A stretch of 64,000 nucleotides of DNA from Glandiceps talaboti (Eukaryota; Hemichordata; Enteropneusta; Spengelidae), in assembly GCF_964340395.1 (NCBI RefSeq), contig NC_135565.1, positions 1,573,501-1,637,500 of the forward strand, given 5' to 3'. The notes beneath the pieces were generated by a model. That model searched no databases. It was not told where the DNA came from and worked only from the letters and a program-made list of their open reading frames with translations. Positions 1-13,000 of this stretch are shown in pieces (the stretch's first letter is position 1; each line of letters opens with the position of its first letter). Position numbers and translations under genes: made by a program.

Positions 1-140
1 TTTAGCTGTTGCTATGGGCGTGGGCTTTTTGTTAGGCATATTTGCATACATTTTCGGAATCTTTATTCACTTGCTTACCCTTCTCATTTTTCAAACTTTT
101 TATTTTGAATTTGAATTTCCTTATATCGTTATGGTTGTAG
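1..140 (-). repeat. Dispersed ~115-bp repeat, partial copy
   Basis: This is a reverse-strand copy of a family whose plus-strand core reads GCCTAGCAACAAGACCATG followed by CCCATAGCAACAGCCAAATG. Other copies lie at 16.27-16.38, 21.1-21.3, 59.6-60.3 and 62.8-63.3 kb. The copy is cut by the window edge. The family has no coding capacity that I can see. Confidence 0.75.
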
Positions 141-1645
141 CATATTTCAAGAGGAAAGGGTTATAATTTATGCAGCTTATTGCCAAAGTAGTATCATAGG
201 TAAAATTTGAAATTAGGTGGTATTAGTTGAATCAAAGTTTGAGGAAGTCAAGTGGTGGTGGGTACGGGAGGGGAAAACCCCCTCCCATCCCGGAGATTTT
301 TTAATTTCAAGGATTAAAAGAATGCTTTCTGGTGCTATTTTAACATGTAAAATTTTAAGTAGCACCCCCCCCCCCCCCTTTACTCCCCAGTTTTTGAGTG
401 ACCCCTTCCCTAAATTCCTCTGACCCCCCACTTACACACACACCATGGCTGTTCACTGCCATAAATGCAAGAGAAATCTAATCAATATGGAACATTGTAT
501 GTGTGCTTGCACACATACATGGGTGTGCAGGTGTTGCCAGGGCATACTATGCAAATGAGCTAAACAAGCGACATGATGACAATGGATATATCACATGACT
601 TCGTTTGAAAATTCAATTTTAAAACCCCTAAAAAATAAAATTGGGTGGTTGACAGTAGTACCGATAGAATGACGTCATTGGCTTTGCTCTGAGGAGTCAA
701 TTAGAGTGATTTTCACAACATCACTGTTACTTCCGGATTGTTTTTTTAACCAAAAGACAAGGAATCAAGTATTGCTAGTAAACGACAACATCGGTCCGAT
801 TTCTAACAATCAATTTGAAACAGGATGTATAGTAGACAAATTAGTATGTAAAAATACCTGGTTTTGTTAGACTTCGTTATGCGATCGTCGAGATTTTTCC
901 CTTATTGAATCGGGCACAAGTAGTGAACTGTCACATTTTAGTCAATAAACATTCCGTTAGCCAAATTGTTCAAGATTTAAATTTGTGCATGTCAGGCTAT
1001 TTTTTCATTGTTTTTTCAGAAATGTGTATCACAATGACAGTGTTGAATGAGAAATTTGACTACATTTATACATTGATCAGCAACTTTGCAGTGTGTTCAC
1101 GGCACAGTGCTGACAGTGGATTCCATGCATGTCGTCACACATTGCTTCATACAAGGATGACACCATTTCATTATCGAATGTTTTTCGATTATGAAATTAT
1201 CAAGATGGTCCGATTTTCCTACCCCATGTTTAACTTAGTTTTTTAATATTGTCGTGATTTACCGTAAAAATTCACCCAATTTTGTTCGTCAAACCAAAGT
1301 TTTAACTATAAATTTATGTATACCATGACCGAATGACTAAATAGTGACCTCCACTGATAATCGGAAAAGGGACAAGAAAACTTTTCAATAGAAATAAATA
1401 AATATTTACTACATGTAAAAGCGGATCTAAATATTTCAGTTATGATTTCTTGTATGTGAATGTGAAATATGAGGGTAAAATATACATAAACAATAAAGGA
1501 TGTTTGCATGCAATAGACACATACTGTCATCTGTACACATGTATATATAAGTTATAACCCATATAATAATATATTTAAATGAATGTAAATACTAGTATAA
1601 AGTTCTCAGTCTAGTCCAAATCATACCAAATTATTTTTAAAATAT
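141..1645. other. Non-coding stretch, probable ZC3H11A intron or 3' region
   Basis: I recognise no exon here on either strand. It holds a C homopolymer at 364-379, and a locally CpG-richer stretch at about 640-900 with a perfect CRE octamer TGACGTCA at 670-677 followed directly by TTGG (CCAAT on the other strand). The short open frames lack homology, splice context and codon character. The missing C-terminal exons of ZC3H11A could in principle lie here, but I could not identify any. Confidence 0.4.
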
Positions 1646-2570
1646 TTACTTGGGAAGTGTGATACCCAATAGAAAAATACAGACCTTACGACATGGTTAC
1701 TTGGGAAGTGTGATACCCAATAGAAAAATACAGACCTTACGACATGGTTACTTGGGAAGTGTGATACCCAATAGAAAAATACAGACCTTACGACATGGTT
1801 ACTTGGGAAGTGTGATACCCAATAGAATAATACAGACCTTACGACATGGTTACTTGGGAAGTGTGATACCCAATAGAAAAATACAGACCTTACGACATGG
1901 TTACTTGGGAAGTGTGATACCCAATAGAAAAATACAGACCTTACGACATGGTTACTTGGGAAGTGTGATACCCAATAGAAAAATACAGACCTTACGACAT
2001 GGTTACTTGGGAAGTGTGATACCCAATAGAAAAATACAGACCTTACGACATGGTTACTTGGGAAGTGTGATACCCAATAGAATAATACAGACCTTACGAC
2101 ATGGTTACTTGGGAAGTGTGATACCCAGTAGAAAAATACAGACCTTACGACATGGTTACTTGGGAAGTGTGATACCCAATAGAAAAATACAGACCTTACG
2201 ACATGGTTACTTGGGAAGTGTGATATCCAATAGAATAATACAGACCTTACGACATGGTTACTTGGGAAGTGTGATACCCAATAGAAAAATACAGACCTTA
2301 CGACATGGTTACTTGGGAAGTGTGATACCCAATAGAAAAATACAGACCTTACGACATGGTTACTTGGGAAGTGTGATACCCAATAGAAAAATACAGACCT
2401 TACGACATGGTTACTTGGGAAGTGTGATACCCAATAGAAAAATACAGACCTTACGACATGGTTACTTGGGAAGTGTGATACCCAATAGAATAATACAGAC
2501 CTTACGACATGGTTACTTGGGAAGTGTGATACCCAATAGAATAATACAGACTTTACGACATGGTTACTCA
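1646..2570. repeat. Minisatellite, 51-bp unit, ~18 copies
   Basis: The unit contains GGGAAGTGTGATACCCAATA, then an A-rich segment, then CAGACCTTACGACATGG. Copies are almost identical; they differ mainly at one A/T site (AGAAAAAT versus AGAATAAT). Because 51 is a multiple of three, both strands stay open for more than 300 codons as 17-residue repeats. These frames are by-products of the unit length, not genes. Confidence 0.97.
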
Positions 2571-3689
2571 GAGTCACATTTTGGTTCCTCGTGAAAATTG
2601 TTGTTGTTATTGTTGTGTGTGTCAGCATCACTTTTTAGATCATTACAAATTAGTCTGTCTATTTTAAAATTCATGCTGATTGCATGTGTACATGTATTAT
2701 CACTATTACTAGTATTAAAGGGTGACACTACTAGCACTTTCAGTCCGCACCATGCAACAAACAAGTAACTTGCAAATACATAGTATTTACATTTACAGAT
2801 TTTATTTCTTTGACCAAATTAACAAAACCAGTGTGTTTCTGATAACCCAGCCAACCCTAGTTTAAACAACACACCTTTTTTAAGTGTTGAATATGGCAAA
2901 ATGGTAAGACTTTACTCATACTTTGATGTAAACCTTCATGTCTTTCCCTTCTCTGTAGTCACTTTTATGAAATCATACTCCAGAGAGAGAGAAAGAGAAA
3001 CTAGGTCATTTTAGACGACACAGTACAGTCTCAGAGTTAGTGCTAGGATTTTTAAACTAAGAGCCACAATCTTCATTTGTGGCGAAAAATACACATTTTT
3101 TTAAAGCCACAGAGGCATCTTATTAGCCACACAGTTTACATTTGTTATGTGAATAGAAACAAGATTGGCATGGGTTTATTGTTAGCAAATGTTTGGTTAT
3201 TGCTTGGAAGTTGTGGAACACAACATTCAGTCACAGTTCTGGCTTGTAATTATCAGCTAAATCTTTTAGTGCAGTGTGACCTATAAAACTTGAATATGAC
3301 CCAACGTATGGAAAACATATAAACAGTTTCATGTGCTCCATGGCCATTTCCTGATGTGGAGACTACGTCTTGGGTAGTTTAGAAACTACGTGCTGTTATC
3401 ATTATATATCCACGTGATTGGTTACTTATTAACAGACTGGTTAAACAGGGTTTGCATCAATGTGACGGCCATTACGGCAAAGTCCCTTCCATTCATGGGT
3501 GAAGAGATCATTTTGGAGTATTTATACAGTGAAAGTTGCGTTGGTATCGTGCAATATATCAACAATTCCCACCATTCCAACTATTCATCATACATGCCGA
3601 CTTTCCATATGCATGTAGTGAGTTGGCTATTGTGTTTGTCTGTTCTTGAACTATTTCCGTTTCATTACTCCAGTGATTAGATTTCCACG
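2571..3689. other. Non-coding, no recognisable feature
   Basis: This is ordinary AT-rich sequence. Open frames are under 100 codons and lack recognisable domains. I see no splice-bounded segment that extends the ZC3H11A frame. Confidence 0.4.
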
Positions 3690-3800
3690 AACAACAGCCG
3701 TGACACACACACAAACACACACTGTGACACACACACACACAGACATTTCACCATTTGCACTAGTTACTGCACCTCAGTTCAGTTGTGCTAATAAAACTGA
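3690..3800 (+). repeat. CA-rich microsatellite with dispersed-repeat tail
   Basis: A (CA)n-type tract is followed by CAGACATTTCACCATTTGC and the terminal segment CTCAGTTCAGTTGTGCTAA. The same tail after a CA/GACA tract occurs at 18.60-18.70 kb, so this is the end of a dispersed repeat family carrying its own microsatellite. Confidence 0.65.
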
Positions 3801-3938
3801 TGACTGGACAAAACATCGCAGCCACTTCATCAAAAGGGATATTACTCTGATACTCTTTTGACTAACTGTTGTGTGTAACTGTATTGAAATGTGTTGGACT
3901 TGTATGAAGTGCATACCATTAGTGTTATCACACCATAC

Positions 3939-4091
3939 AATTGGTGAAATTTTCATTCTTGGTTTCTCTTTCTCTTCGCCAGGTATACTTGTTATTTTCT
4001 CATCATCAGCTTCTTGTTGCCGTTGTCGTTTCTCTTTCATAATTTCTTCAAACGTTTTCACTTTGACTTCCATGAGAGGTTTCTCAGGACC
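3939..4091 (-). CDS. ZC3H11A: ZC3H11A coding exon 13 (last identified)
   Basis: The acceptor is TTTGGTGATAG followed by GGT CCT GAG. The exon encodes residues 450-500 and contains the helix motif VKVKTFEEIMKEKRQRQQEA, very close to the human KTFSEVLAEKKHRQQEAE segment. The entering phase is 0, matching exon 12. The donor is the weak point: CCAATT|GTATGG keeps phase 0 and leaves ...KISPI, but an earlier GTATAC at about 3984 is an alternative. The downstream exons are not in view. Confidence 0.85.
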
Positions 4092-7000
4092 CTATCACCA
4101 AAGACACAATTTAAAGTCAGGCACAACAAGGTATTAACAAGTTCTCCATTACACGACACACACACACGCACGCATGCACGCACGCACGCACGCACGCACG
4201 CACACACACACGCATGCAAACACACACGCACGCACACACACGCATGCAAACACACACACACATTCCAATAAATGCACACATTCAAATCAATAATCAATGG
4301 CCAAAAACACTATACTGGTAAGGCTAGAGAAATGACTTAGCTTGTTGGCCGAATGAAAATAACAAAATACTACCCCTATTTTTGCCTTTTGATGTTTTAA
4401 TGTTTTACTTCCAGTTAGGCCCATGTTTCCAATACGCCACCCTAGTTTTAGCTGAACATTTGTGAGAATTTAGTTTTAGTTCTGAGTTAATTGTCTTGTT
4501 TTTAAATATCGCATTCCGGAGACACCAAGTGTAAGTTGAATTTGATACAGTACAGGATACATATTGTATTCATCTAATTCGTCTAATTTGTCTATGTGTT
4601 CTAGAAATGTATAGATATAGAAAATCTTATCACATTTCAAACTTTGACCGTTGAGTGTGTATGTCACGCTATGAATAGCCAATCATTACAACTACGATAT
4701 AAGCGCCATACACTTCACAACTTAGATATCGAGTGGTTTATTTGCCACAAGACTATCTACAAGAAACACTTTCACCAAACCCTCACGATGTAAAACAATA
4801 AGGTTAGACTTGACTCGCTGTAGATTACATACCTGACAACTATCTTGTGGCCATGGAGTTAATAGTTTGCTTGTTTTATTTGCTGGTATACCTTTTGTTG
4901 TGGATGTTTCCTCTATGAGCAAAAAATTACGACAAAGCATAAAGTCAATTTGTAACACCAAATCAAAGTATTAAAAGTCAATTTGTAACACCAAATCAAA
5001 GTATTAAAAGTCAATTTGTAACACCAAATCAAAGTGTAAAGTCAATTTGTAACACCAAATCAAAGAGTAAAGTCAATTTGTAACACCAAATCAAAGTATT
5101 AAAAGTCAATTTGTAACACCAAATCAAAGTATTAAAAGTCAATTTGTAACACCAAATCAAAGTGTAAAGTCAATTTGTAACACCAAATCAAAGTGTAAAG
5201 TCAATTTGTAACACCAAATCAAAGTATTAAAAGTCAATTTGTAACACCAAATCAAAGTATTAAAAGTCAATTTGTAACACCAAATCAAAGTGTAAAGTCA
5301 ATTTGTAACACCAAATCAAAGTGTAAAGTCAATTTGTAACACCAAATCAAAGTGTAAAGTCAATTTGTAACACCAAATCAAAGTGTAAAGTCAATTTGTA
5401 ACACCAAATCAAAGTATTAAAAGTCAATTTGTAACACCAAATCAAAGTGTAAAGTCAATTTGTAACACCAAATCAAAGTGTAAAGTCAATTTGTAACACC
5501 AAATCAAAGTGTAAAGTCAATTTGTAACACCAAATCAAAGTGTAAAGTCAATTTGTAACACCAAATCAAAGTATTAAAAGTCAATTTGTAACACCAAATC
5601 AAAGTGTAAAGTCAATTTGTAACACCAAATCAAAGTGTAAAGTCAATTTGTAACACCAAATCAAAGTGTAAAGTCAATTTGTAACTGTTACACCAAATCA
5701 AAGTGTAAAGTCAATTTGTAACACCAAATCAAAGTGTAAAGTCAATTTGTAACACCAAATCAAAGTGTAAAGTCAATTTGTAACACCAAATCAAAGTATT
5801 AAAAGTCAATTTGTAACACCAAATCAAAGTGTAAAGTCAATTTGTAACACCAAATCTAAGTATTGACAGCTTATAACGCTATGCTTGCCTGGGTTTTCAG
5901 GGGGGGGTCTTCAAATATTTGGATTTGGCATGAGTGGAGGTGGGAGGGGATGGGAGCATTACTACAAATCTAGGGGTCACTAAACTTCAGTAGATGTACT
6001 CAAGAAGGAATTAATTTTTAGTATTGTTCCAAGAACAACTTGAACATTTTTGACACGCTGTAGATTCTGAAAATCTTTGTCAACAGATTGGCCCACTATT
6101 CAGTACATGTGACCTTATGGACATGGGAGCCTAATAAATGGATTAACTGCTCTGGGCAGTATCTAAGTTGCTCTGGGCAGTATCTAAGTTGCTCTGGGCA
6201 GTATCTTAGTTGCTCTGGGCAGTATCTAAGTTGCTCTGGGCAGTATCTAAGTTGCTCTGGGCAGTATCTTAGTTGCTCTGGGCAGTATCTTAGTTGCTCT
6301 GGGCAGTATCTTAGTTGCTCTGGGCAGTATCTTAGTTGCTCTGGATAGTATCTAAGTTGCTCTGGGCAGTATCTTAGTTGCTCTGGGCAGTATCTAAGTT
6401 GCTCTGGGCAGTATCTTAGTTGCTCTGGGCAGTATCTTAGTTGCTCTGGGCAGTATCTTAGTTGCTCTGGGCAGTATCTTAGTTGCTCTGGGCAGTATCT
6501 AAGTTGCTCTGGGCAGTATCTAAGTTGCTCTGGGCAGTATCTAAGTTGCTCTGGGCAGTATCTAAGTTGCTCTGGGCAGTATCTTAGTTGCTCTGGGCAG
6601 TATCTAAGTTGCTCTGGGCAGTATCTTAGTTGCTCTGGGCAGTATCTAAGTTGCTCTGGGCAGTATCTAAGTTGCTCTGGGTAGTATCTAAGTTGCTCTG
6701 GGTAGTATCTAAGTTGCTCTGGGCAGTATCTAAGTTGCTTTGGGCAGTATCTTAGTTGCTCTGGGCAGTATCTTAGTTGCTCTGGGCAGTATCTAAGTTG
6801 CTCTGGGCAGTATCTAAGTTGCTCTGGGCAGTATCTAAGTTGCTCTGGGTAGTATCTAAGTTGCTCTGGGCAGTATCTAAGTTGCTCTGGGCAGTATCTA
6901 AGTTGCTCTGGGCAGTATCTAAGTTGCTCTGGGTAGTATCTAAGTTGCTCTGGGTAGCATCTAAGTTGCTCTGGGCAGTATCTAAGTTGCTCTGGGTAGT

Positions 7001-10000
7001 ATCTAAGTTGCTCTGGGTAGCATCTAAGTTGCTCTGGGCAGTATCTAAGTTGCTCTGGGCAGTATCTTAGTTGCTCTGGGCAGTATCTAAGTTGCTCTGG
7101 GCAGTATCTAAGTTGCTCTGGGTAGTATCTAAGTTGCTCTGGGAAGTATCTAAGTTGCTCTGGGTAGTATCTAAGTTGCTCTGGGCAGTATCCAAGTTGC
7201 TCTGGGCAGTATCTTAGTTGCTCTGGGCAGTATCTTAGTTGCTCTGGGCAGTATCTTAGTTGCTCTGGGCAGTATCTAAGTTGCTCTGGGCAGTATCTAA
7301 GTTGCTCTGGGCAGTATCTTAGTTGCTCTGGGCAGTATCTTAGTTGCTCTGGGCAGTATCTTAGTTGCTCTGGGCAGTATCTAAGTTGCTCTGGGCAGTA
7401 TCTTAGTTGCTCTGGACAGTATCTTAGTTGCTCTGGGCAGTATCTAAGTTGCTCTGGGCAGTATCTTAGTTGCTCTGGGCAGTATCTAAGTTGCTCTGGG
7501 CAGTATCTTAGTTGCTCTGGACAGTATCTAAGTTGCTCTGGGCAGTATCTAAGTTGCTCTAGGTAGTATCTAAGTTGCTCTGGGCAGTATCTAAGTTGCT
7601 CTGGGCAGTATCTAAGTTGCTCTGGGCAGTATCTAAGTTGCTCTGGGTAGTATCTAAGTTGCTCTGGGTAGCATCTAAGTTGCTCTGGGCAGTATCTAAG
7701 TTGCTCTGGGTAGTATCTAAGTTGCTCTGGGCAGTATCTAAGTTGCTCTGGGCAGTATCTTAGTTGCTCTGGGCAGTATCTTAGTTGCTCTGGGCAGTAT
7801 CTTAGTTGCTCTGGGCAGTATCTAAGTTGCTCTGGGCAGTATCTTAGTTGCTCTGGACAGTATCTTAGTTGCTCTGGGCAGTATCTAAGTTGCTCTGGGC
7901 AGTATCTTAGTTGCTCTGGGCAGTATCTAAGTTGCTCTGGGCAGTATCTTAGTTGCTCTGGACAGTATCTAAGTTGCTCTGGGCAGTATCTAAGTTGCTC
8001 TGGGCAGTATCTAAGTTGCTCTGGGCAGTATCTTAGTTGCTCTGGGCAGTATCTTAGTTGCTCTGGGCAGTATCTAAGTTGCTCTGGGCAGTATCTTAGT
8101 TGCTCTGGGCAGTATCTAAGTTGCTCTGGGCAGTATCTAAGTTGCTCTGGGCAGAATCTAAGTTGCTCTGGGCAGTATCTTAGTTGCTCTGGGCAGTATC
8201 TAAGTTGCTCTGGGCAGAATCTAAGTTGCTCTGGGCAGTATCTTAGTTGCTCTGGGCAGTATCTAAGTTGCTCTGGGCAGTATCTTAGTTGCTCTGGGCA
8301 GTATCTTAGTTGCTCTGGGCAGTATCTAAGTTGCTCTGGGCAGTATCTACGTTGCTCTGGGCAGTATCTTAGTTGCTCTGGGCAGTATCTAAGTTGCTCT
8401 GGGCAGTATCTTAGTTGCTCTGGGCAGTATCTAAGTTGCTCTTGGCAGTATCTAAGTTGCTCTGGGCAGAATCTAAGTTGCTCTGGGCAGTATCTTAGTT
8501 GCTCTGGGCAGTATCTAAGTTGCTCTGGGCAGTATCTAAGTTGCTCTGGGCAGTATCTTAGTTGCTCTGGGCAGTATCTAAGTTGCTCTGGGCAGTATCT
8601 TAGTTGCTCTGGGCAGTATCTAAGTTGCTCTGGGCAGTATCTTAGTTGCTCTGGGCAGTATCTTAGTTGCTCTGGGCAGTATCTAAGTTGCTCTGGGCAG
8701 TATCTAAGTTGCTCTGGGCCAGCGTGCGAAATTAACGCCGGTCCTTCGGCCCGAGACCAACAGATTTCCGTTCGGACCGACGGTTTTTCAGAATTACAAC
8801 AACGTATCGGTCCTTATGACCGATTGAAATTTGGAGTAAATAATAACATTTATTCAAAGATATATCCAATTTCACCTACATGAATCTGATCTTGTGTTAC
8901 CTATTTTACTCTCGACATCTCGTTCAAGTCAAGCGGCACAGAGCTAGCTCGCTACGTGTTGTTGCCAATGTTGATATCATGACTACACTACATGACGTAG
9001 CATGCAGCGTCTAATCATCTGCGTCTTAGACATTCAGACTCATTTTACGCATTCAGCGCATACGTCTTTTTCCGCCATGATATCGTACTCATTTAATCAT
9101 TGTTGTAAAGTTTACTGCTCGAAGTGTATGAAACTTTTAACGTGTTTGAGACAGTTCCACGTTGAATTTATAAAGTATGTGGCGATATTTAGAAGGCGGC
9201 AATGAGCTTCCGAAGAAAAAGACGAAACATACACTGTTTTTTAAAGGCTGGTATAGCCGGTAAATGTTATTGGGTTTCCCGATCAATTTACCGGAGTTCC
9301 CCATATCTGTTGCCGCGATCGAAAATGGCGTTTTAACTGATAAAGAAGGCAGGTACACTTCGTAAGATATCTCCAGTATGATATTTTTTTTTTGTAAAAA
9401 CAGTAAAAAAAAATGCGTAGTCTGATTGCTTTCAATTTGATGCATATGATAATGTACGTCCTGTCATGTTGTAATCAACGTGTAGACTTAGAAATGTTGC
9501 ATTTTTGTTGCCATTGTTGTATCTGGAAAATTACTGCATCATGCCAAACACGGGTACATAGTGGATGACACATTATAGTACAGTTACCATATCACGTTCC
9601 CACGTCAAAAAAACTCGCACTTTAAGACATGTTTAGCCATTCTCTTCATCATGGTCAGATTTCTTACACAAACAGTCAGAGACGATACTCAATACACCAC
9701 GGTAGGGTATACGGGTAGGGCTTTATGGGGGCTTCATTACATATGTAAAGACCGAAGGAAGACGAAACCGCCCCGTGTCACTGAGTGGATGGAAATTGAA
9801 ATAAAGCAAATACACAGTTTTCAAGAGGGATAGTTACGCGATAAAACTTTCTGCTATGATGTGAATGTGTGGGTCTACGTTCGATAAGAGTTGGAAAGCT
9901 ACATCAGCTGTTGCCACAGACGATGAATCTGACTTTGGATTATGTGATTCAGAATTTAGTGAATCGTACAGAGAGGAAGGAGAGGACTGTGATCTCTTAG

Positions 10001-13000
10001 AGATTGCAGATAATGTAGATTTATTGATTCATTCACCCATATTATCTACAATCTATGGATCTGTATTTCTATGGTGGAATGAATACATTCAGTCTCAGAC
10101 CACTATAGTCTATAAGAACAGAATGAATATGCAGTCTCTAGCTGGGTTCATAGTTACAAATGAAAATCTCTACTCACAGAGTCAAAAATTACTTGGTTGG
10201 GAATCCAAAATTTACTTTTGACTCTGTGAGTGGAAATTTTATGAAATAATAGTGGATAGTGAACAATTCGTTGTACTCTCTTTTACTTTTATATCTAAAG
10301 ATATGCTGTATCATATTAAAGTTCAAAATCATTTAGTCTGTAAATGGGGGAGGGGTGTAGATACAGGTAGTGAACATGGACTGCATTGAGTATGGACCAG
10401 CAGTTTTCCTTAAGGACCAGCAGCATTTGCTACATGTCGGTCCTTATGACCAGTAGTCATTTCCCCTTAAGTTCACACACTGCTCTGGGCAGTATCTTAG
10501 TTGCTCTGGGCAGTATCTAAGTTGCTCTGGGCAGTATCTACGTTGCTCTGGGCAGTATCTAAGTTGCTCTGGGCAGTATCTTAGTTGCTCTGGGCAGTAT
10601 CTAAGTTGCTCAGGGCAGTATCTTAGTTGCTCTGGGCAGTATCTACGTTGCTCTGGGCAGTATCTAAGTTGCTCTGGGCAGTATCTTAGTTGCTCTGGGC
10701 AGTATCTTAGTTGCTCTGGGCAGTATCTTAGTTGCTCTGGGCAGTATCTAAGTTGCTCTGGGCAGTATCTTAGTTGCTCCGGGCAGTATCTTAGTTGCTC
10801 TGGGCAGTATCTAAGTTGCTCTGGGCAGTATCTAAGTTGCTCTGGGCAGTATCTAAGTTGCTCTGGGCAGTATCTTAGTTGCTCTGGGCAGTATCTAAGT
10901 TGCTCTGGGCAGTATCTTAGTTGCTCTGGGCAGTATCTTAGTTGCTCTGGGCAGTATCTTACTTGCTCTGGGCAGTATCTTAGTTGCTCTGGGCAGTATC
11001 TAAGTTGCTCTGGGCAGTATCTTAGTTGCTCTGGGCAGTATCTAAGTTGCTCTGGGCAGTATCTAAGTTGCTCTGGGCAGTATCTAAGTTGCTCTGGGCA
11101 GTATCTAAGTTGCTCTGGGCAGAATCTAAGTTGCTCTGGGCAGTATCTTAGTTGCTCTGGGCAGTATCTAAGTTGCTCTGGGCAGTATCTAAGTTGCTCT
11201 GGGCAGTATCTAAGTTGCTCTGGGCAGTATCTTAGTTGCTCTGGGCAGTATCTTAGTTGCTCTGGGCAGTATCTAAGTTGCTCTGGGCAGTATCTAAGTT
11301 GCTCTGGGCAGTATCTTAGTTGCTCTGGGCAGTATCTACGTTGCTCTGGGCAGTATCTACGTTGCTCTGGGCAGTATCTAAGTTGCTCTGGGCAGTATCT
11401 AAGTTGCTCTGGGCAGTATCTAAGTTGCTCTGGGCAGTATCTTAGTTGCTCTGGGCAGTATCTTAGTTGCTCTGGGCAGTATCTATGTTGCTCTGGGCAG
11501 TATCTAAGTTGCTCTGGGCAGTATCTTAGTTGCTCTGGGCAGTATCTTAGTTGCTCTAGGCAGTATCTTAGTTGCTCTGGGCAGTATCTTAGTTGCTCTG
11601 GGCAGTATCTAAGTTGCTCTGGGCAGTATCTTAGTTGCTCTGGGCAGTATCTTAGTTGCTCTGGGCAGTATCTAAGTTGCTCTGGGCAGTATCTTAGTTG
11701 CTCTGGGCAGTATCTTAGTTGCTCTGGGCAGTATCTAAGTTGCTCTGGGCAGTATCTTAGTTGCTCTGGGCAGTATCTTAGTTGCTCTGGGCAGTATCTA
11801 AGTTGCTCTGGGCAGTATCTTAGTTGCTCTGGGCAGTATCTAAGTTGCTCTGGGCAGTATCTAAGTTGCTCTTGGCAGTATCTTAGTTGCTCTGGGCAGT
11901 ATCGAAGTTGCTCTGGGCAGTATCTTAGTTGCTCTGGGCAGTATCTAAGTTGCTCTGGGCAGTATCGAAGTTGCTCTGGGAAGTATCTTAGTTGCTCTGG
12001 GCAGTATCTACGTTGCTCTGGGCAGTATCTAAGTTGCTCTGGGCAGTATCTTATTTGCTTTGGGTAGTATCTAAGTTGCTCCGGGCAGTATCTAAGTTGC
12101 TCCGGGCAGTATCTAAGTTGCTCTGGGCAGTATCGAAGTTGCTCTGGGCAGTATCTTAGTTGCTCTGGACAGTATCTTAGTTGCTCTGGGCAGTATCTTA
12201 GTTGCTCTGGGCAGTATCGAAGTTGCTCTGGGAAGTATCTAAGTTGCTCTGGGCAGTATCTAAGTTGCTCTGGGCAGTATCTTAGTTGCTCTGGGCAGTA
12301 TCTTAGTTGCTCTGGGCAGTATCTACGTTGCTCTGGGCAGTATCTAAGTTGCTCTGGGCAGTATCTTAGTTGCTCTGGGCAGTATCTTAGTTGCTCTGGG
12401 CAGTATCTAAGTTGCTCTGGGCAGTATCTTAGTTGCTCTGGGCAGTATCTTAGTTGCTCTGGGCAGTATCTAAGTTGCTCTGGGCAGTATCTAAGTTGCT
12501 CTGGGCAGTATCTTAGTTGCTCTGGGCAGTATCTTAGTTGCTCTGGGCAGTATCTAAGTTGCTCTGGGCAGTATCTTAGTTGCTCTGGGCTGTATCTAAG
12601 TTGCTCTGGGCAGTATCTAAGTTGCTCTGGGCAGTATCTAAGTTGCTCTGGGCAGTATCTTAGTTGCTCTGGGCAGTATCTAAGTTGCTCTGGGCAGTAT
12701 CTTAGTTGCTCTGGGCAGTATCTTAGTTGCTCTGGGCAGTATCTTAGTTGCTCTGGGCAGTATCTTAGTTGCTCTGGGCAGTATCTTAGTTGCTCTGGGC
12801 AGTATCTAAGTTGCTCTTGGCAGTATCTTAGTTGCTCTGGGCAGTATCTTAGTTGCTCTGGGCAGTATCTTAGTTGCTCTGGGCAGTATCTAAGTTGCTC
12901 TGGGCAGTATCGAAGTTGCTCTGGGCAGTATCGAAGTTGCTCTGGGAAGTATCTTAGTTGCTCTGGGCAGTATCTAAGTTGCTCTGGGCAGTATCTTAGT

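Noticed and set aside
1621-2631. Long open frames (over 300 codons) on both strands
   Set aside because: They consist entirely of a 17-residue repeat encoded by the 51-bp array. A 3n unit lacking stops leaves frames open on both strands, and there is no homology or splice context.
9865-10221. 118-codon acidic open frame inside the hAT element
   Set aside because: It has no recognisable transposase, BED finger or dimerisation domain. I kept it only as a note within the element; it may be a remnant exon but cannot be supported.
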